Source of the DNA: Tanypteryx hageni
Lineage: Eukaryota > Arthropoda > Insecta > Odonata > Petaluridae
Reading direction: 5' to 3'
Length of the DNA stretch: 64,000 nt
NCBI GenBank assembly: GCA_028673005.1
Contig: CM054118.1
Coordinates: 7,528,410-7,592,409 of the forward strand
How positions within the stretch are numbered: position 1 is the stretch's first letter; the number at the start of each line of letters is the position of its first letter. The notes beneath the pieces are model-generated. The model saw nothing but the letters and a program-made list of their open reading frames with translations, was not told the DNA's origin and did not search any database. Shown here one piece after another: positions 24,284-36,875 of this stretch. A program made the position numbers and the translations under genes.

Positions 24284-27034
24284 TAGACCGCGGATTTTTA
24301 GGTTCTAAAAATTAAGTTTTAGGCGACTAAAAAAGGCTCTTTAAGTACCTTCATTAGGCTTTATAAAACGTAAAATAGGCTCTAAGAACTACTTCCAAAA
24401 ACTATGTCCAGTAAAACACAACATCATTTCTGTCAACTATCAACTTTAATTCACGAAAAAAGACTGAAACATGCACGCACGCAAAAATTGCCCGTCAATG
24501 AAACTTTATTGATTTGTGTTTTCAAAGAACAAAAATATTTTACTACTATGCATTGAAACTTATTCTTATGGTTAATATCCCATGCGTTACCGAGAAAATA
24601 CTATCTACATTACATATAGTAATACTGACTGAAAACACTATTCAAGTATATATTTAAGTACTACGCAGAGTGTTTGACAAAGTGTTTCATTCGAAATTCC
24701 CATAATGAATTTGTCACCTCTTTGTGTTTATTTCACAAATTTCCCGTAATTGGCCTCACAATAAATAACAAGCACCTTTTCTAAGTTTTCTACCACAAAA
24801 CTATGGCGTTTGTCAGTTAATATAATTTTTTAAGCAGAAAAAGAACGTTCGACATCAACTGACGTGACGGGGGCGAACTTCAACTTGGGTACATGTTGAA
24901 ATGGGATTTTGCACTCAACTTCACTGGATTTTCCTGCCAGTATATCTGCTGCTGTACATAGGCTCTGCAGTCCTGAGTTCTTTTGTAGCAACCTTTCTAG
25001 TTTTGCTTTTACTTTTTCCCCCACTTCACCTGGAGCTTCCTTTATTTTTTGTTTCACTTCATTCAGCATAGCAGTTTTTTCGTAGATGGGTTTTCCTGAG
25101 CCCTCTAATTCAGCAATAATCTGCACAAGGGATGTATAGTGGGATCTAATATACGCCAAATCCTTGGGAATGGAGGGATCATCTAGCAACATTTTTGCCG
25201 AAGTGACGCAGGCAGCATCCTTGGCTAGATTTGTCACAACTTCATTGACATGAAGGATATGCTCGCTGTAATATTCAGCTGCTTTCAGCCATGTGCCCTA
25301 GCGGGTGAGCACAGGCTCAGGTGGCAGAGGGACATCGGGCAGTTTTTCTCGAAAAGCCTGTATTCTTGTTGGTGCCTTGACGAAGACCTTCTTCACGGTG
25401 GAGATCAATTTGTTCACCTTGGGGAATTCCAGTCTTATTTGCTCTGCTACGCGGTTCAAACCATGGGCAAGGCATGTCACATGCACAAGGGAGGGATAGA
25501 ACACCTTGAGCAACTGCATGGCAGCAACCATGTACGAAGCAGCGTCTGTGTATAGGAGCAGCACTTTCTCTTCGTCTAGATTTTTGGGATACAGCACTTT
25601 CAGTCCGTTGTTCACGAAGTGTGCTATTGTTACCTGGTTTGTTTTGGCAAGTTGCTTCGTGCAGATGAGGTAGGCTCTGGATGGCGCGTCTGGGTCCAAT
25701 TTCCCAACAACCAAGTTGGCCATGTATCTGCCAAGAGCATCAGTGGTTTCATCGACCGATATCCAAATATGTGAATCTCCAATGTCCTCCCGTATCCTGC
25801 GCATTGCGTCATCGTAAGTGGGTTGCACGTAATTCTTGCGTAGCGTTGACTCGGAAGGTACCGACTGATGGCAGTATCGTTCTAGGAACTCCTTGAATGT
25901 TGGATTTTCCCGTGTTCTGAATGGAATGCTGGCTGACACAATTGCGTGACACAAATCTGCATAAAACTGACTCTTCTTGCTGGATCCCTCAGAAGGTTTT
26001 GTTAAAAGCATTTGTTTCATCTTAGATTTGCGTTCAACATTTGCCTTATGTAGCACTCCTTGGATGTGCTGAGTTAGGTGGGATTTTTTATCACTTGAAA
26101 CCTATAAAGAAAAATTATGAAGAAATAATTAACCTTAAAAATACGGAAATAATCTAATAAATATGGAAATGGGACAAAAATATAAAATTTACTTTACAGC
26201 TACGAAGGTCCGCAGCTGGATTGCTGGACATTTTGAATAACCACTTCTATAGTTACCATAAAATGGCTCGTATAAACAAAAGATGTGGATGGTTTTTGCC
26301 TCAAAGATGACAAGCAATTCACGGCCAATAATTCGTTGCAAGCCAGCATTATAATGTACTTACCTCCTTGTTGCATGCTTGACAGAAGATAATTTTTCCA
26401 TCCGTTGTGAAGTACGGGAACTCTTGTAACCACTGACGTATTAAATAAGCTTTCGAACTTGATACTTTAGGCATTGCACTTTCACAATTTTCACGTTCAC
26501 ACTTCTCACCTTTACCCTCTGCAGTCTGGAGATGGACTGCGGGGTTATTCTCGTTTTCCCGTGTCGCACGATATGACAATGTAACAACGAGGAATAAATG
26601 CAACATCAGATTAAAGGCATTGTTACATTGTCGTATCACGTGACACTGGGAAACAGAATAACCCCGCCGAACGCGAGACAGGTCCGAGCTGCTGTTCGCC
26701 ACTTGATCGTGACCTTGGTGCGAAGGACATTTCCAACCCATGACTGAACATTGCACAGTCAGTTTAAAAAATATGAAGAATACCAAAATCTGCTTTCATA
26801 GTCGATTATTTTAGAAAATTAGCCCTTTTTAGGCTTTTTTTGCATGAAAATGACAAAAATAAGCATTAACGTCGAAATAGGCATTTTTAGACATTAATGT
26901 CAAAATAGGCATTTTTAGGCACTATAAAATATACGTTTTCGGGGTTAATTATTCATGAAACGTATATATACAATTGTATATTGAGATATCTACTCAGGAA
27001 AAAAATAGGTTTTTACCTAAAGATCCGCGGTCTA
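24284..27034 (-). mobile_element. Complete hAT transposon, copy 5
   Basis: Same ends, 2751 bp. CTTATCAC lies at 24276-24283 and 27035-27042. Confidence 0.97.
24830..26474 (-). pseudogene. hAT transposase, copy 5 (Trp to TAG)
   Basis: Exon 1 26474-26364, intron 26363-26102, exon 2 26101-24830. Its visible protein variants match copy 3: no upstream TAG, but TRWGTW Trp is TAG at 25298-25300, with AKD after it. It shares the common TAA at the end. Confidence 0.9.
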
Positions 27035-27435
27035 CTTATCACTTACACAATTATATTATTTGTAAACATTCTGGTTCAGTTACAGATATCTATGACAATC
27101 AAAACGGTTAATTCCATTCAAGTAAATGTTCATTTTTTAAAGAAAATCTTAGATACATACCTATATTTATAATGTTTCCCTTGCCATTCGCACTTTCGCA
27201 AACAGTTTAACTGATCTGATATTGAGGATTGCTCAAATTACTCCCCAGAAAGCGTTGTATATTTTTGCAATTGATTTATGGCTTTATCCAACATTGGAAG
27301 GCTATGGTTCGAGTTTATTCTCTCATTGGAGGTTGCTAATGACTCATATAATGAGTAATAAAGAAGGTACTTGTATTGTTTTCTTAGTTCATTTAGTGTC
27401 TCATCTCAGTCCAGTTGGTGCCTCGTGTTTTCGCT

Positions 27436-28471
27436 ATGCCTCGAAGAAAGCGACAATCTTTATAAGGAATAGAAAACATTAGCAGTAACAAATACGGTCT
27501 TTTCTCGAGTGATCAAGAAAATAATTTAGAAAGTGAGCCTTTTACGATTAACAAAAATTACGTGGACATGAGAAAAATGTCATTCAAAGTGCTAGAACAT
27601 TATTTCAAATGGTCAAAGATGGAGTGATTAAATTTGATCCTAATCAAGTTGTTAAAAATACTGCAATGTGTTGTAATGTTAGTGAAAGGACTGTAGGAAA
27701 TGTAAGTAATGGGTGCAAGGAAAATGTGCGTCCTTCGGGAAGTTCTCCCAAAAAAAGCAGCGGTAGAGCGCGAATTGTATTAGACGAAATGTTTCAAGGA
27801 GTGCTACGAAGAAAAGTGCATAGTTTTTACTTAAGAAAAGAATATCCTGTAGTGTCTAATATTCTAATCGAACTGAAATCAGATTTTCCACACGAAAGTG
27901 AATCTACTTTGTGACGGTGGATGAAGATGCTTGGCTTTCGCTTTAAAAAATACAACAGGAAGCCTGTATGCTTTGAAAGTCGCCGAATCCTGGACCAACG
28001 TGCAAAAAATTTATTCGGGAAACAAAGTCAGCTCGTCAAAGAGGATGGAAAATTATGTATTTGGACGAAACATTTTGTGGAGCAAATCACACACTATCAT
28101 ATGGTTGGCAGGAAAATGTGAATGAAAGTAATAATGATATTGACTTTGATCGAGGTGTAATTCAAGAGGCCAATTGCTGGAAATGTGGCCTTATTACTCC
28201 CTCCGGTGCCGGAAAAAGAATAATTATTTTGCATATAGGGGGTGAAGATGGTTTTCTCCAGCCTGAGAATGACTGTATTCTCATGATCGAGGGAAACAAT
28301 AAAGATGGTGACTATCATTCCGACACTTTGAAGAGTATTTTAGGAGGATTTTAAATGCGAAAGATCATGAAACCGCTATTGTTATTGGCCAAGACCCGTA
28401 TCGCGGAACCCTTAATTATCAACCTCGATGAGGATTCCAGCAGCGACGAAATCTGTGAGGACGAAACTTAA
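27436..28471 (+). pseudogene. Tc1/IS630-like transposase relic, unit 6
   Basis: Same relic with shared lesions and GAA after YGWQ. Confidence 0.8.
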
Positions 28472-29499
28472 GAGGAGATCAGGGGTTTTTTTGTGCGGGC
28501 CCTGACGAAGGTTAGAGACCGCCTACCGGTGAGGGAGAGAAAGGAGACATTTGGCAACATCGCAAAGCGCCCAGAAAGCAACATATACGGCACTGTGTGT
28601 TGATTACAATTAATAAAACAAAAACGTTAAAACAAAATCTGATTGCTACAAAATATTTTCTTTGTGTCTCTCTTTACAACAGTGTTTTCAGAATTCCTCT
28701 ATCATTTTTCCCCAATGACGAGTTTCTCTTTAAAGTTATAACCCAATTAAAACCATTGTGATTAACATAGAGCTTAGAAAATTATTGAATTGCCTCTATT
28801 ATATCTTAGTTCATCACTGATTTAAATTTGGAAAGATTTTGTCTAGTAGTTATTCGTTTATGAATTATTATATATGACTACTTTCGCGAAAGTTGGTTGC
28901 GTAGCTGGTTTTTACGGATAGTAAAATTTTACATTTTCTTTCTAAAAATATTAAAAAATCAAACCTTATTAAGAATAAAATAAGCTTTCCTATGGTATTT
29001 TTGTATATTCTTTCCAATAAACGCAGCGCAAATGTTCGCGCGTCAAATTTGAGATGCGCGTCTTTTTGACGCGGGCGACGTCTCAGCAGGGGTGGGAAAC
29101 ACAAGGAAAATTTCGTTTGCTTCTTCCTTTAAGTTCCCAGTAACCCTCATAGGAAGCGCTGCCAATAGTTTGAAGGTTAGAATCGAAATAGTTCCACAGG
29201 AAACCGATAGATGGCGCTGTTACTAGTGCAGTGAGCGTAGCCCCCCCCCTTTTTATTGATTTTTTAAAAAACTTTTTCGCGTCATTTATCGGATTCCTTA
29301 CATTTATTACTGGTATATATGCATTAAATAAATAAGAAAACAAAGAATGTTAGATATGCATTTATTTAATCAGGAGAAATAATTTCAGATTAACAATGAC
29401 AAGTCAAACAATCCTTTTGTTTATATTTGTATAAATTCTCCACTGCTCGGCCCTGAAAAAGAAATGAAACAAACTACTAGACTATGAATAAATGAATAA

Positions 29500-29504
<5 letters not shown>

Positions 29505-29564
<60 letters not shown>
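29505..29564. repeat. (AT)n(AC)n microsatellite, unit 6
   Basis: AT run followed by AC run. Confidence 0.95.
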
Positions 29565-29565
<1 letters not shown>

Positions 29566-29626
29566 TATGGGTATGTTTTTTATGTACAAAATGAAAACAA
29601 TTATATTACGACGAATTCCTTATCAC

Positions 29627-32376
29627 TAGACCGCGGATTTTTAGGTTCTAAAAATTAAGTTTTAGGCGACTAAAAAAGGCTCTTTAAGTACCTTCATTAG
29701 GCTTTATAAAACGTAAAATAGGCTCTAAGAACTACTTCCAAAAACTATGTCCAGTAAAACACAACATCATTTCTGTCAACTATCAACTTTAATTCACGAA
29801 AAAAGACTGAAACATGCACGCACGCAAAAATTGCCCGTCAATGAAACTTTATTGATTTGTGTTTTCAAAGAACAAAAATATTTTACTACTATGCATTGAA
29901 ACTTATTCTTATGGTTAATATCCCATGCGTTACCGAGAAAATACTATCTACATTACATATAGTAATACTGACTGAAAACACTATTCAAGTATATATTTAA
30001 GTACTACGCAGAGTGTTTGACAAAGTGTTTCATTCGAAATTCCCATAATGAATTTGTCACCTCTTTGTGTTTATTTCACAAATTTCCCGTAATTGGCCTC
30101 ACAATAAATAACAAGCACCTTTTCTAAGTTTTCTACCACAAAACTATGGCGTTTGTCAGTTAATATAATTTTTTAAGCAGAAAAAGAACGTTCGACATCA
30201 ACTGACGTGACGGGGGCGAACTTCAACTTGGGTACATGTTGAAATGGGATTTTGCACTCAACTTCACTGGATTTTCCTGCCAGTATATCTGCTGCTGTAC
30301 ATAGGCTCTGCAGTCCTGAGTTCTTTTGTAGCAACTTTTCTAGTTTTGCTTTTACTTTTTCCCCCACTTCACCTGGAGCTTCCTTTATTTTTTGTTTCAC
30401 TTCATTCAGCATAGCAGTTTTTTCGTAGATGGGTTTTCCTGAGCCCTCTAATTCAGCAATAATCTGCACAAGGGATGTATAGTGGGATCTAATATACGCC
30501 AAATCCTTGGGAATGGAGGGATCATCTAGCAACATTTTTGCCGAAGTGACGCAGGCAGCATCCTTGGCTAGATTTGTCACAACTTCATTGACATGAAGGA
30601 TATGCTCGCTGTAATATTCAGCTGCTTTCAGCCATGTGCCCTAGCGGGTGAGCACAGGCTCAGGTGGCAGAGGGACATCGGGCAGTTTTTCTCGAAAAGC
30701 CTGTATTCTTGTTGGTGCCTTGACGAAGACCTTCTTCACGGTGGAGATCAATTTGTTCACCTTGGGGAATTCCAGTCTTATTTGCTCTGCTACGCGGTTC
30801 AAACCATGGGCAAGGCATGTCACATGCACAAGGGAGGGATAGAACACCTTGAGCAACTGCATGGCAGCAACCATGTACGAAGCAGCGTCTGTGTATAGGA
30901 GCAGCACTTTCTCTTCGTCTAGATTTTTGGGATACAGCACTTTCAGTCCGTTGTTCACGAAGTGTGCTATTGTTTCCTGGTTTGTTTTGGCAAGTTGCTT
31001 CGTGCAGATGAGGTAGGCTCTGGATGGCGCGTCTGGGTCCAATTTCCCAACAACCAAGTTGGCCATGTATCTGCCAAGAGCATCAGTGGTTTCATCGACC
31101 GATATCCAAATATGTGAATCTCCAATGTCCTCCCGTATCCTGCGCATTGCGTCATCGTAAGTGGGTTGCACGTAATTCTTGCGTAGCGTTGACTCGGAAG
31201 GTACCGACTGATGGCAGTATCGTTCTAGGAACTCCTTGAATGTTGGACTTTTCAGTGTTCTGAATGGAATGTTGGCTGCCACAATTGCGTGACACAAATC
31301 TGCATAAAACTGATTCTTCTAGCTGGATCCCTCAGAAGTTTTTGTTAAAAGCATTTGTTTCATCTTAGATTTGCGTTCAACATTTGCCTTATGTAGCACT
31401 CCTTGGATGTGCTGAGTTAGGTGGGATTTTTTATCACTTGAAACCTATAAAGAAAAATTATGAAGAAATAATTAACCTTAAAAATACGGAAATAATCTAA
31501 TAAATATGGAAATGGGACAAAAATATAAAATTTACTTTACAGCTACGAAGGTCCGCAGCTGGATTGCTGGACATTTTGAATAACCACTTCTATAGTTACC
31601 ATAAAATGGCTCGTATAAACAAAAGATGTGGATGGTTTTTGCCTCAAAGATGACAAGCAATTCACGGCCAATAATTCGTTGCAAGCCAGCATTATAATGT
31701 ACTTACCTCCTTGTTGCATGCTTGACAGAAGATAATTTTTCCATCCTTTGTGAAGTACGGGAACTCTTGTAACCACTGACGTATTAAATAAGCTTTCGAA
31801 CTTGATACTTTAGGCATTGCACTTTCACAATTTTCACGTTCACATTTCTCACCTTTACCCTCTGCAGTCTGGAGATGGACTGCGGGGTTATTCTCGTTTT
31901 CCCGTGTCGCACGATATGACAATGTAACAACGAGGAATAAACGCAACATCAGATTAAAGGCATTGTTACATTGTCGTATCACGTGACACTGGGAAACAGA
32001 ATAACCCCGCCGAACGCGAGACAGGTCCGAGCTGCTGTTCGCCACTTGATCGTGACCTTGGTGCGAAGGACATTTCCAACCCATGACTGAACATTGCACA
32101 GTCAGTTTAAAAAATATGAAGAATACAAAATCTGCTTTCATAGTCGATTATTTTAGAAAATTAGCCCTTTTTAGGCTTTTTTTGCATGAAAATGACAAAA
32201 ATAAGCATTAACGTCGAAATAGGCATTTTTAGACATTAATGTCAAAATAGGCATTTTTAGGCACTATAAAATATACGTTTTCGGGGTTAATTATTCATGA
32301 AACGTATATATACAATTGTATATTGAGATATCTACTCAGGAAAAAAATAGGTTTTTACCTAAAGATCCGCGGTCTA
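29627..32376 (-). mobile_element. Complete hAT transposon, copy 6
   Basis: Same ends, 2750 bp: one C is missing in AATACAAAATC compared with AATACCAAAATC elsewhere. CTTATCAC lies at 29619-29626 and 32377-32384. Confidence 0.97.
30173..31817 (-). pseudogene. hAT transposase, copy 6 (both TAG codons; mosaic)
   Basis: Exon 1 31817-31707, intron 31706-31445, exon 2 31444-30173. It carries the upstream TAG (31319-31321) and the flanking variants of copies 1 and 2. It also has the Trp-to-TAG change (30641-30643) and AKD variant of copies 3 and 5. Further downstream it returns to the KLEKLL form of copies 1 and 2. It is the most damaged copy and looks like a recombinant. Confidence 0.9.
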
Positions 32377-32777
32377 CTTATCACTTACACAATTATATTA
32401 TTTGTAAACATTCTGGTTCAGTTACAGATATCTATGACAATCAAAACGGTTAATTCCATTCAAGTAAATGTTCATTTTTTAAAGAAAATCTTAGATACAT
32501 ACCTATATTTATAATGTTTCCCTTGCCATTCGCACTTTCGCAAACAGTTTAACTGATCTGATATTGAGGATTGCTCAAATTACTCCCCAGAAAGCGTTGT
32601 ATATTTTTGCAATTGATTTATGGCTTTATCCAACATTGGAAGGCTATGGTTCGAGTTTATTCTCTCATTGGAGGTTGCTAATGACTCATATAATGAGTAA
32701 TAAAGAAGGTACTTGTATTGTTTTCTTAGTTCATTTAGTGTCTCATCTCAGTCCAGTTGGTGCCTCGTGTTTTCGCT

Positions 32778-33813
32778 ATGCCTCGAAGAAAGCGACAATC
32801 TTTATAAGGAATAGAAAACATTAGCAGTAACAAATACGGTCTTTTCTCGAGTGATCAAGAAAATAATTTAGAAAGTGAGCCTTTTACGATTAACAAAAAT
32901 TACGTGGACATGAGAAAAATGTCATTCAAAGTGCTAGAACATTATTTCAAATGGTCAAAGATGGAGTGATTAAATTTGATCCTAATCAAGTTGTTAAAAA
33001 TACTGCAATGTGTTGTAATGTTAGTGAAAGGACTGTAGGAAATGTAAGTAATGGGTGCAAGGAAAATGTGCGTCCTTCGGGAAGTTCTCCCAAAAAAAGC
33101 AGCGGTAGAGCGCGAATTGTATTAGACGAAATGTTTCAAGGAGTGCTACGAAGAAAAGTGCATAGTTTTTACTTAAGAAAAGAATATCCTGTAGTGTCTA
33201 ATATTCTAATCGAACTGAAATCAGATTTTCCACACGAAAGTGAATCTACTTTGTGACGGTGGATGAAGATGCTTGGCTTTCGCTTTAAAAAATACAACAG
33301 GAAGCCTGTATGCTTTGAAAGTCGCCGAATCCTGGACCAACGTGCAAAAAATTTATTCGGGAAACAAAGTCAGCTCGTCAAAGAGGATGGAAAATTATGT
33401 ATTTGGACGAAACATTTTGTGGAGCAAATCACACACTATCATATGGTTGGCAGGAAAATGTGAATGAAAGTAATAATGATATTGACTTTGATCGAGGTGT
33501 AATTCAAGAGGCCAATTGCTGGAAATGTGGCCTTATTACTCCCTCCGGTGCCGGAAACAGAATAATTATTTTGCATATAGGGGGTGAAGATGGTTTTCTC
33601 CAGCCTGAGAATGACTGTATTCTCATGATCGAGGGAAACAATAAAGATGGTGACTATCATTCCGACACTTTGAAGAGTATTTTAGGAGGATTTTAAATGC
33701 GAAAGATCATGAAACCGCTATTGTTATTGGCCAAGACCCGTATCGCGGAACCCTTAATTATCAACCTCGATGAGGATTCCAGCAGCGACGAAATCTGTGA
33801 GGACGAAACTTAA
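32778..33813 (+). pseudogene. Tc1/IS630-like transposase relic, unit 7
   Basis: Same relic. It has GAA after YGWQ and the Asn form of GAG[K/N]RIII otherwise seen only in unit 1. Confidence 0.8.
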
Positions 33814-34844
33814 GAGGAGATCAGGGGTTTTTTTGTGCGGGCCCTGACGAAGGTTAGAGACCGCCTACCGGTGAGGGAGAGAAAGGAGACATTTGGCAAC
33901 ATCGCAAAGCGCCCAGAAAGCAACATATACGGCACTGTGTGTTGATTACAATTAATAAAACAAAAACGTTAAAACAAAATCTGATTGCTACAAAATATTT
34001 TCTTTGTGTCTCTCTTTACAACAGTGTTTTCAGAATTCCTCTATCATTTTTCCCCAATGACGAGTTTCTCTTTAAAGTTATAACCCAATTAAAACCATTG
34101 TGATTAACATAGAGCTTAGAAAATTATTGAATTGCCTCTATTATATCTTAGTTCATCACTGATTTAAATTTGGAAAGATTTTGTCTAGTAGTTATTCGTT
34201 TATGAATTATTATATATGACTACTTTCGCGAAAGTTGGTTGCGTAGCTGGTTTTTACGGATAGTAAAATTTTACATTTTCTTTCTAAAAATATTAAAAAA
34301 TCAAACCTTATTAAGAATAAAATAAGCTTTCCTATGGTATTTTTGTATATTCTTTCCAATAAACGCAGCGCAAATGTTCGCGCGTCAAATTTGAGATGCG
34401 CGTCTTTTTGACGCGGGCGACGTCTCAGCAGGGGTGGGAAACACAAGGAAAATTTCGTTTGCTTCTTCCTTTAAGTTCCCAGTAACCCTCATAGGAAGCG
34501 CTGCCAATAGTTTGAAGGTTAGAATCGAAATAGTTCCACAGGAAACCGATAGATGGCGCTGTTACTAGTGCAGTGAGCGTAGCCCCCCCCCCCTTTTTAT
34601 TGATTTTTTAAAAAACTTTTTCGCGTCATTTATCGGATTCCTTACATTTATTACTGGTATATATGCATTAAATAAATAATAAAACAAAGAATGTTAGATA
34701 TGCATTTATTTAATCAGGAGAAATAATTTCAGATTAACAATGACAAGTCAAACAATCCTTTTGTTTATATTTGTATAAATTCTCCACTGCTCGGCCCTGA
34801 AAAAGAAATGAAACAAACTACTAGACTATGAATAAATGAATAAA

Positions 34845-34849
<5 letters not shown>

Positions 34850-34934
<85 letters not shown>

Positions 34935-34935
34935 T
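34850..34935. repeat. (AT)n(AC)n microsatellite, unit 7 (interrupted)
   Basis: AT tract broken by an AAAA insertion near 34883 and by a CAT, then an AC run. All other units have an uninterrupted AT tract. Confidence 0.95.
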
Positions 34936-34996
34936 TATGGGTATGTTTTTTATGTACAAAATGAAAACAATTATATTACGACGAATTCCTTATCAC

Positions 34997-35852
34997 TAGA
35001 CCGCGGATTTTTAGGTTCTAAAAATTAAGTTTTAGGCGACTAAAATAGGCTCTTTAAGTACCTTCATTAGGCTTTATAAAACGTAAAATAGGCTCTAAGA
35101 ACTACTTCCAAAAACTATGTCCAGTAAAACACAACATCATTTCTGTCAACTATCAACTTTGATTCACGAAAAAAGACTGAAACATGCACGCACGCAAAAA
35201 TTGCCCGTCAATGAAACTTGATTGATTTGTGTTTTCAAAGAACAAAAATATTTTACTACTATGCATTGAAACTTATTCTTATGGTTAATATCCCATGCGT
35301 TACCGAGAAAATACTATCTACATTACATATAGTAATACTGACTGAAAACACTATTCAAGTATATATTTAAGTACTACGCAGAGTGTTTGACAAAGTGTTT
35401 CATTCGAAATTCCCATAATGAATTTGTCACCTCTTTGTGTTTATTTCACAAATTTCCCGTAATTGGCCTCACAATAAATAACAAGCACCTTTTCTAAGTT
35501 TTCTACCACAAAACTATGGCGTTTGTCAGTTAATATAATTTTTTAAGCAGAAAAAGAACGTTCGACATCAACTGACGTGACGGGGGCGAACTTCAACTTG
35601 GGTACATGTTGAAATGGAATTTTGCACTCAACTTCACTGGATTTTCCTGCCAGTATATCTGCTGCTGTACATAGGCTCTGCAGTCCTGAGTTCTTTTGTA
35701 GCAACTTTTCTAGTTTTGCTTTTACTTTTTCCCCACTTCACCTGGAGCTTCCTTTATTTTTTGTTTCACTTCATTCAGCATAGCAGTTTTTTCGTAGATG
35801 GGTTTTCCTGAGCCCTCTAATTCAGCAATAATCTTCACAAGGGATGTATAGT
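34997..35852 (-). mobile_element. hAT element, copy 7, truncated at the array edge
   Basis: Starts with the normal left inverted repeat after CTTATCAC (34989-34996). After GGATGTATAGT at 35852 it gives way to unrelated DNA. The right end and most of the transposase gene are absent. Confidence 0.95.
35441..35852 (-). pseudogene. hAT transposase, C-terminal fragment, copy 7
   Basis: Only the last part of exon 2 remains, down to the shared TAA (35543-35545) and the 33 in-frame codons beyond it (stop 35441-35443). A C is missing from the C-run at about 35732, which shifts the frame. Several other private substitutions are present, so this edge copy is more diverged than the interior ones. Confidence 0.9.
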
Positions 35853-36177
35853 AAGTACATATACATATATAGTAAGTATGTACATAAGTAAACAAAAAAT
35901 TAAAAGCATCTTAAAACGTCATATAAATGCCAAAAATGCTGAAAAAATGCATTTACTTAAATTCCATAAAAGTGAATGCGTATAAACTTAGAAGTTAAAG
36001 TTGAAAATTCATAATCAAAAATTACAAGACGAATTATAAGATAAAGTTCGCGACTCTAACAATTCACGAATCAGTTTAGATGATATTAGGATGTTAATTT
36101 ATTACTGGCTTGAGAGATATCTTAAAACTGCTAGGCGTGAATTGGATGGAGATCAATAAATAGTTGTTGAATGCAAG
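35853..36177. other. Flanking DNA right of the array (no gene)
   Basis: AT-rich unique sequence starting with a short TACATA/GTAAGTA-rich stretch. No gene or recognisable element is visible. Confidence 0.6.
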
Positions 36178-36515
36178 AATTTCTACAGAGAAGTTTTTAT
36201 GGAGATTTTATTAATTTAAACAAGTGATCTCCCATAGTAGAATTTAGCCAAATAAAGAACAAATACTATAACAGCACCTAACTCTCAAATTCACAGCCAC
36301 ACGGAGCGTGCACCGAACTGATAATGAGATGGCGTAAATCAAATAATTGTAGACTGGTGAAAATTTCTGCAGAGAATTTTGAATGGAGATTTAATTAATT
36401 TAAACAAGCTGTCTCCCGTAGTAGAATTTGGTCTAATAAAGCACAAATACTATAATTGCACCTACCTCTCAAATTCACAGCCACACGGAGCGTGCACTGT
36501 ACTGACAATGAGATG
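36178..36515. repeat. Direct duplication of about 155 bp, period about 183 bp
   Basis: The block 36178-36332 recurs at 36361-36515 with moderate divergence. Shared anchors are AATTTAAACAAG, CTCTCAAATTCACAGCCACA and CGGAGCGTGCAC. The 28 bases between the copies are not repeated. Its nature is unknown. Confidence 0.85.
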
Positions 36516-36744
36516 GGAAGAGTTTCTCGCTTAGTTTGGCTTCTAACACAGGGATTCAGCCAAGTGACAAACACTCAATAGTCAGTCAAGAGTCTTCGAG
36601 GATGCGTGGTGGAGAAAAAACTGTCGAACCACTATAAGAGTTGCTCGATGCATTTCTCGCTTCGGTCGACCCAATTGATAACATTTGATACAATGTTTTC
36701 GATATACACATTTCTCGCTGCGTATTTCTCCTTCTAGTGAACAG

Positions 36745-36875
36745 CGGGCCTAACCGAGACATTCCGGGACATTTCAGTGTCAGCCGGGACAAATTTGCTA
36801 ACCGAACGGGACACCGGGACAGACCCTTCAAACCGGGACTGTCCCGGCCAAACTGGGACGTATGGTAAGCCTAGG
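36745..36875 (-). mobile_element. GGGAC-rich block resembling a hAT terminus
   Basis: Dense CCGGGAC and GTCCCGG repeats lead into GGGACGTATGGTAAGCC. Read on the minus strand this begins GGCTTACCATACGTCCC, which resembles termini of hAT elements as I remember them. No partner end or target duplication was found, so it is probably a solitary end or a decayed MITE. Confidence 0.4.

Larger units (their letters stand above)
27035..29626. repeat. Array spacer, unit 6
   Basis: A 2592-bp spacer with CTTATCAC at 27035-27042 and 29619-29626. Confidence 0.95.
32377..34996. repeat. Array spacer, unit 7
   Basis: The longest spacer, 2620 bp. CTTATCAC lies at 32377-32384 and 34989-34996. It carries private changes near its right side, such as TAATAAAAC for TAAGAAAAC near 34680. 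Confidence 0.95.
1..35852. repeat. Tandem array of a 5.3-kb composite unit (hAT transposon + dead Tc1-like spacer)
   Basis: The same sequence recurs head to tail with periods of about 5331, 5362, 5345, 5334, 5324 and 5342 bases, six full periods plus a truncated last unit. Each unit is a 2751-bp hAT element plus a spacer of 2573 to 2620 bp. Copies differ by scattered substitutions and mainly by the length of an (AT)n(AC)n tract and a C-run. The array enters from the left edge, so its true start is not visible. It ends inside the hAT transposase at about 35852, where similarity to the other copies stops after GGATGTATAGT. Because the 8-bp target duplication CTTATCAC is present on both sides of every hAT copy, the hAT inserted once and the combined unit was amplified afterwards. 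Confidence 0.97.

Noticed and set aside
1..35852. Interpretation as rDNA, histone or another ordinary tandem gene array
   Set aside because: The unit contains no rRNA-like or histone-like sequence. Its only genes are transposase relics.
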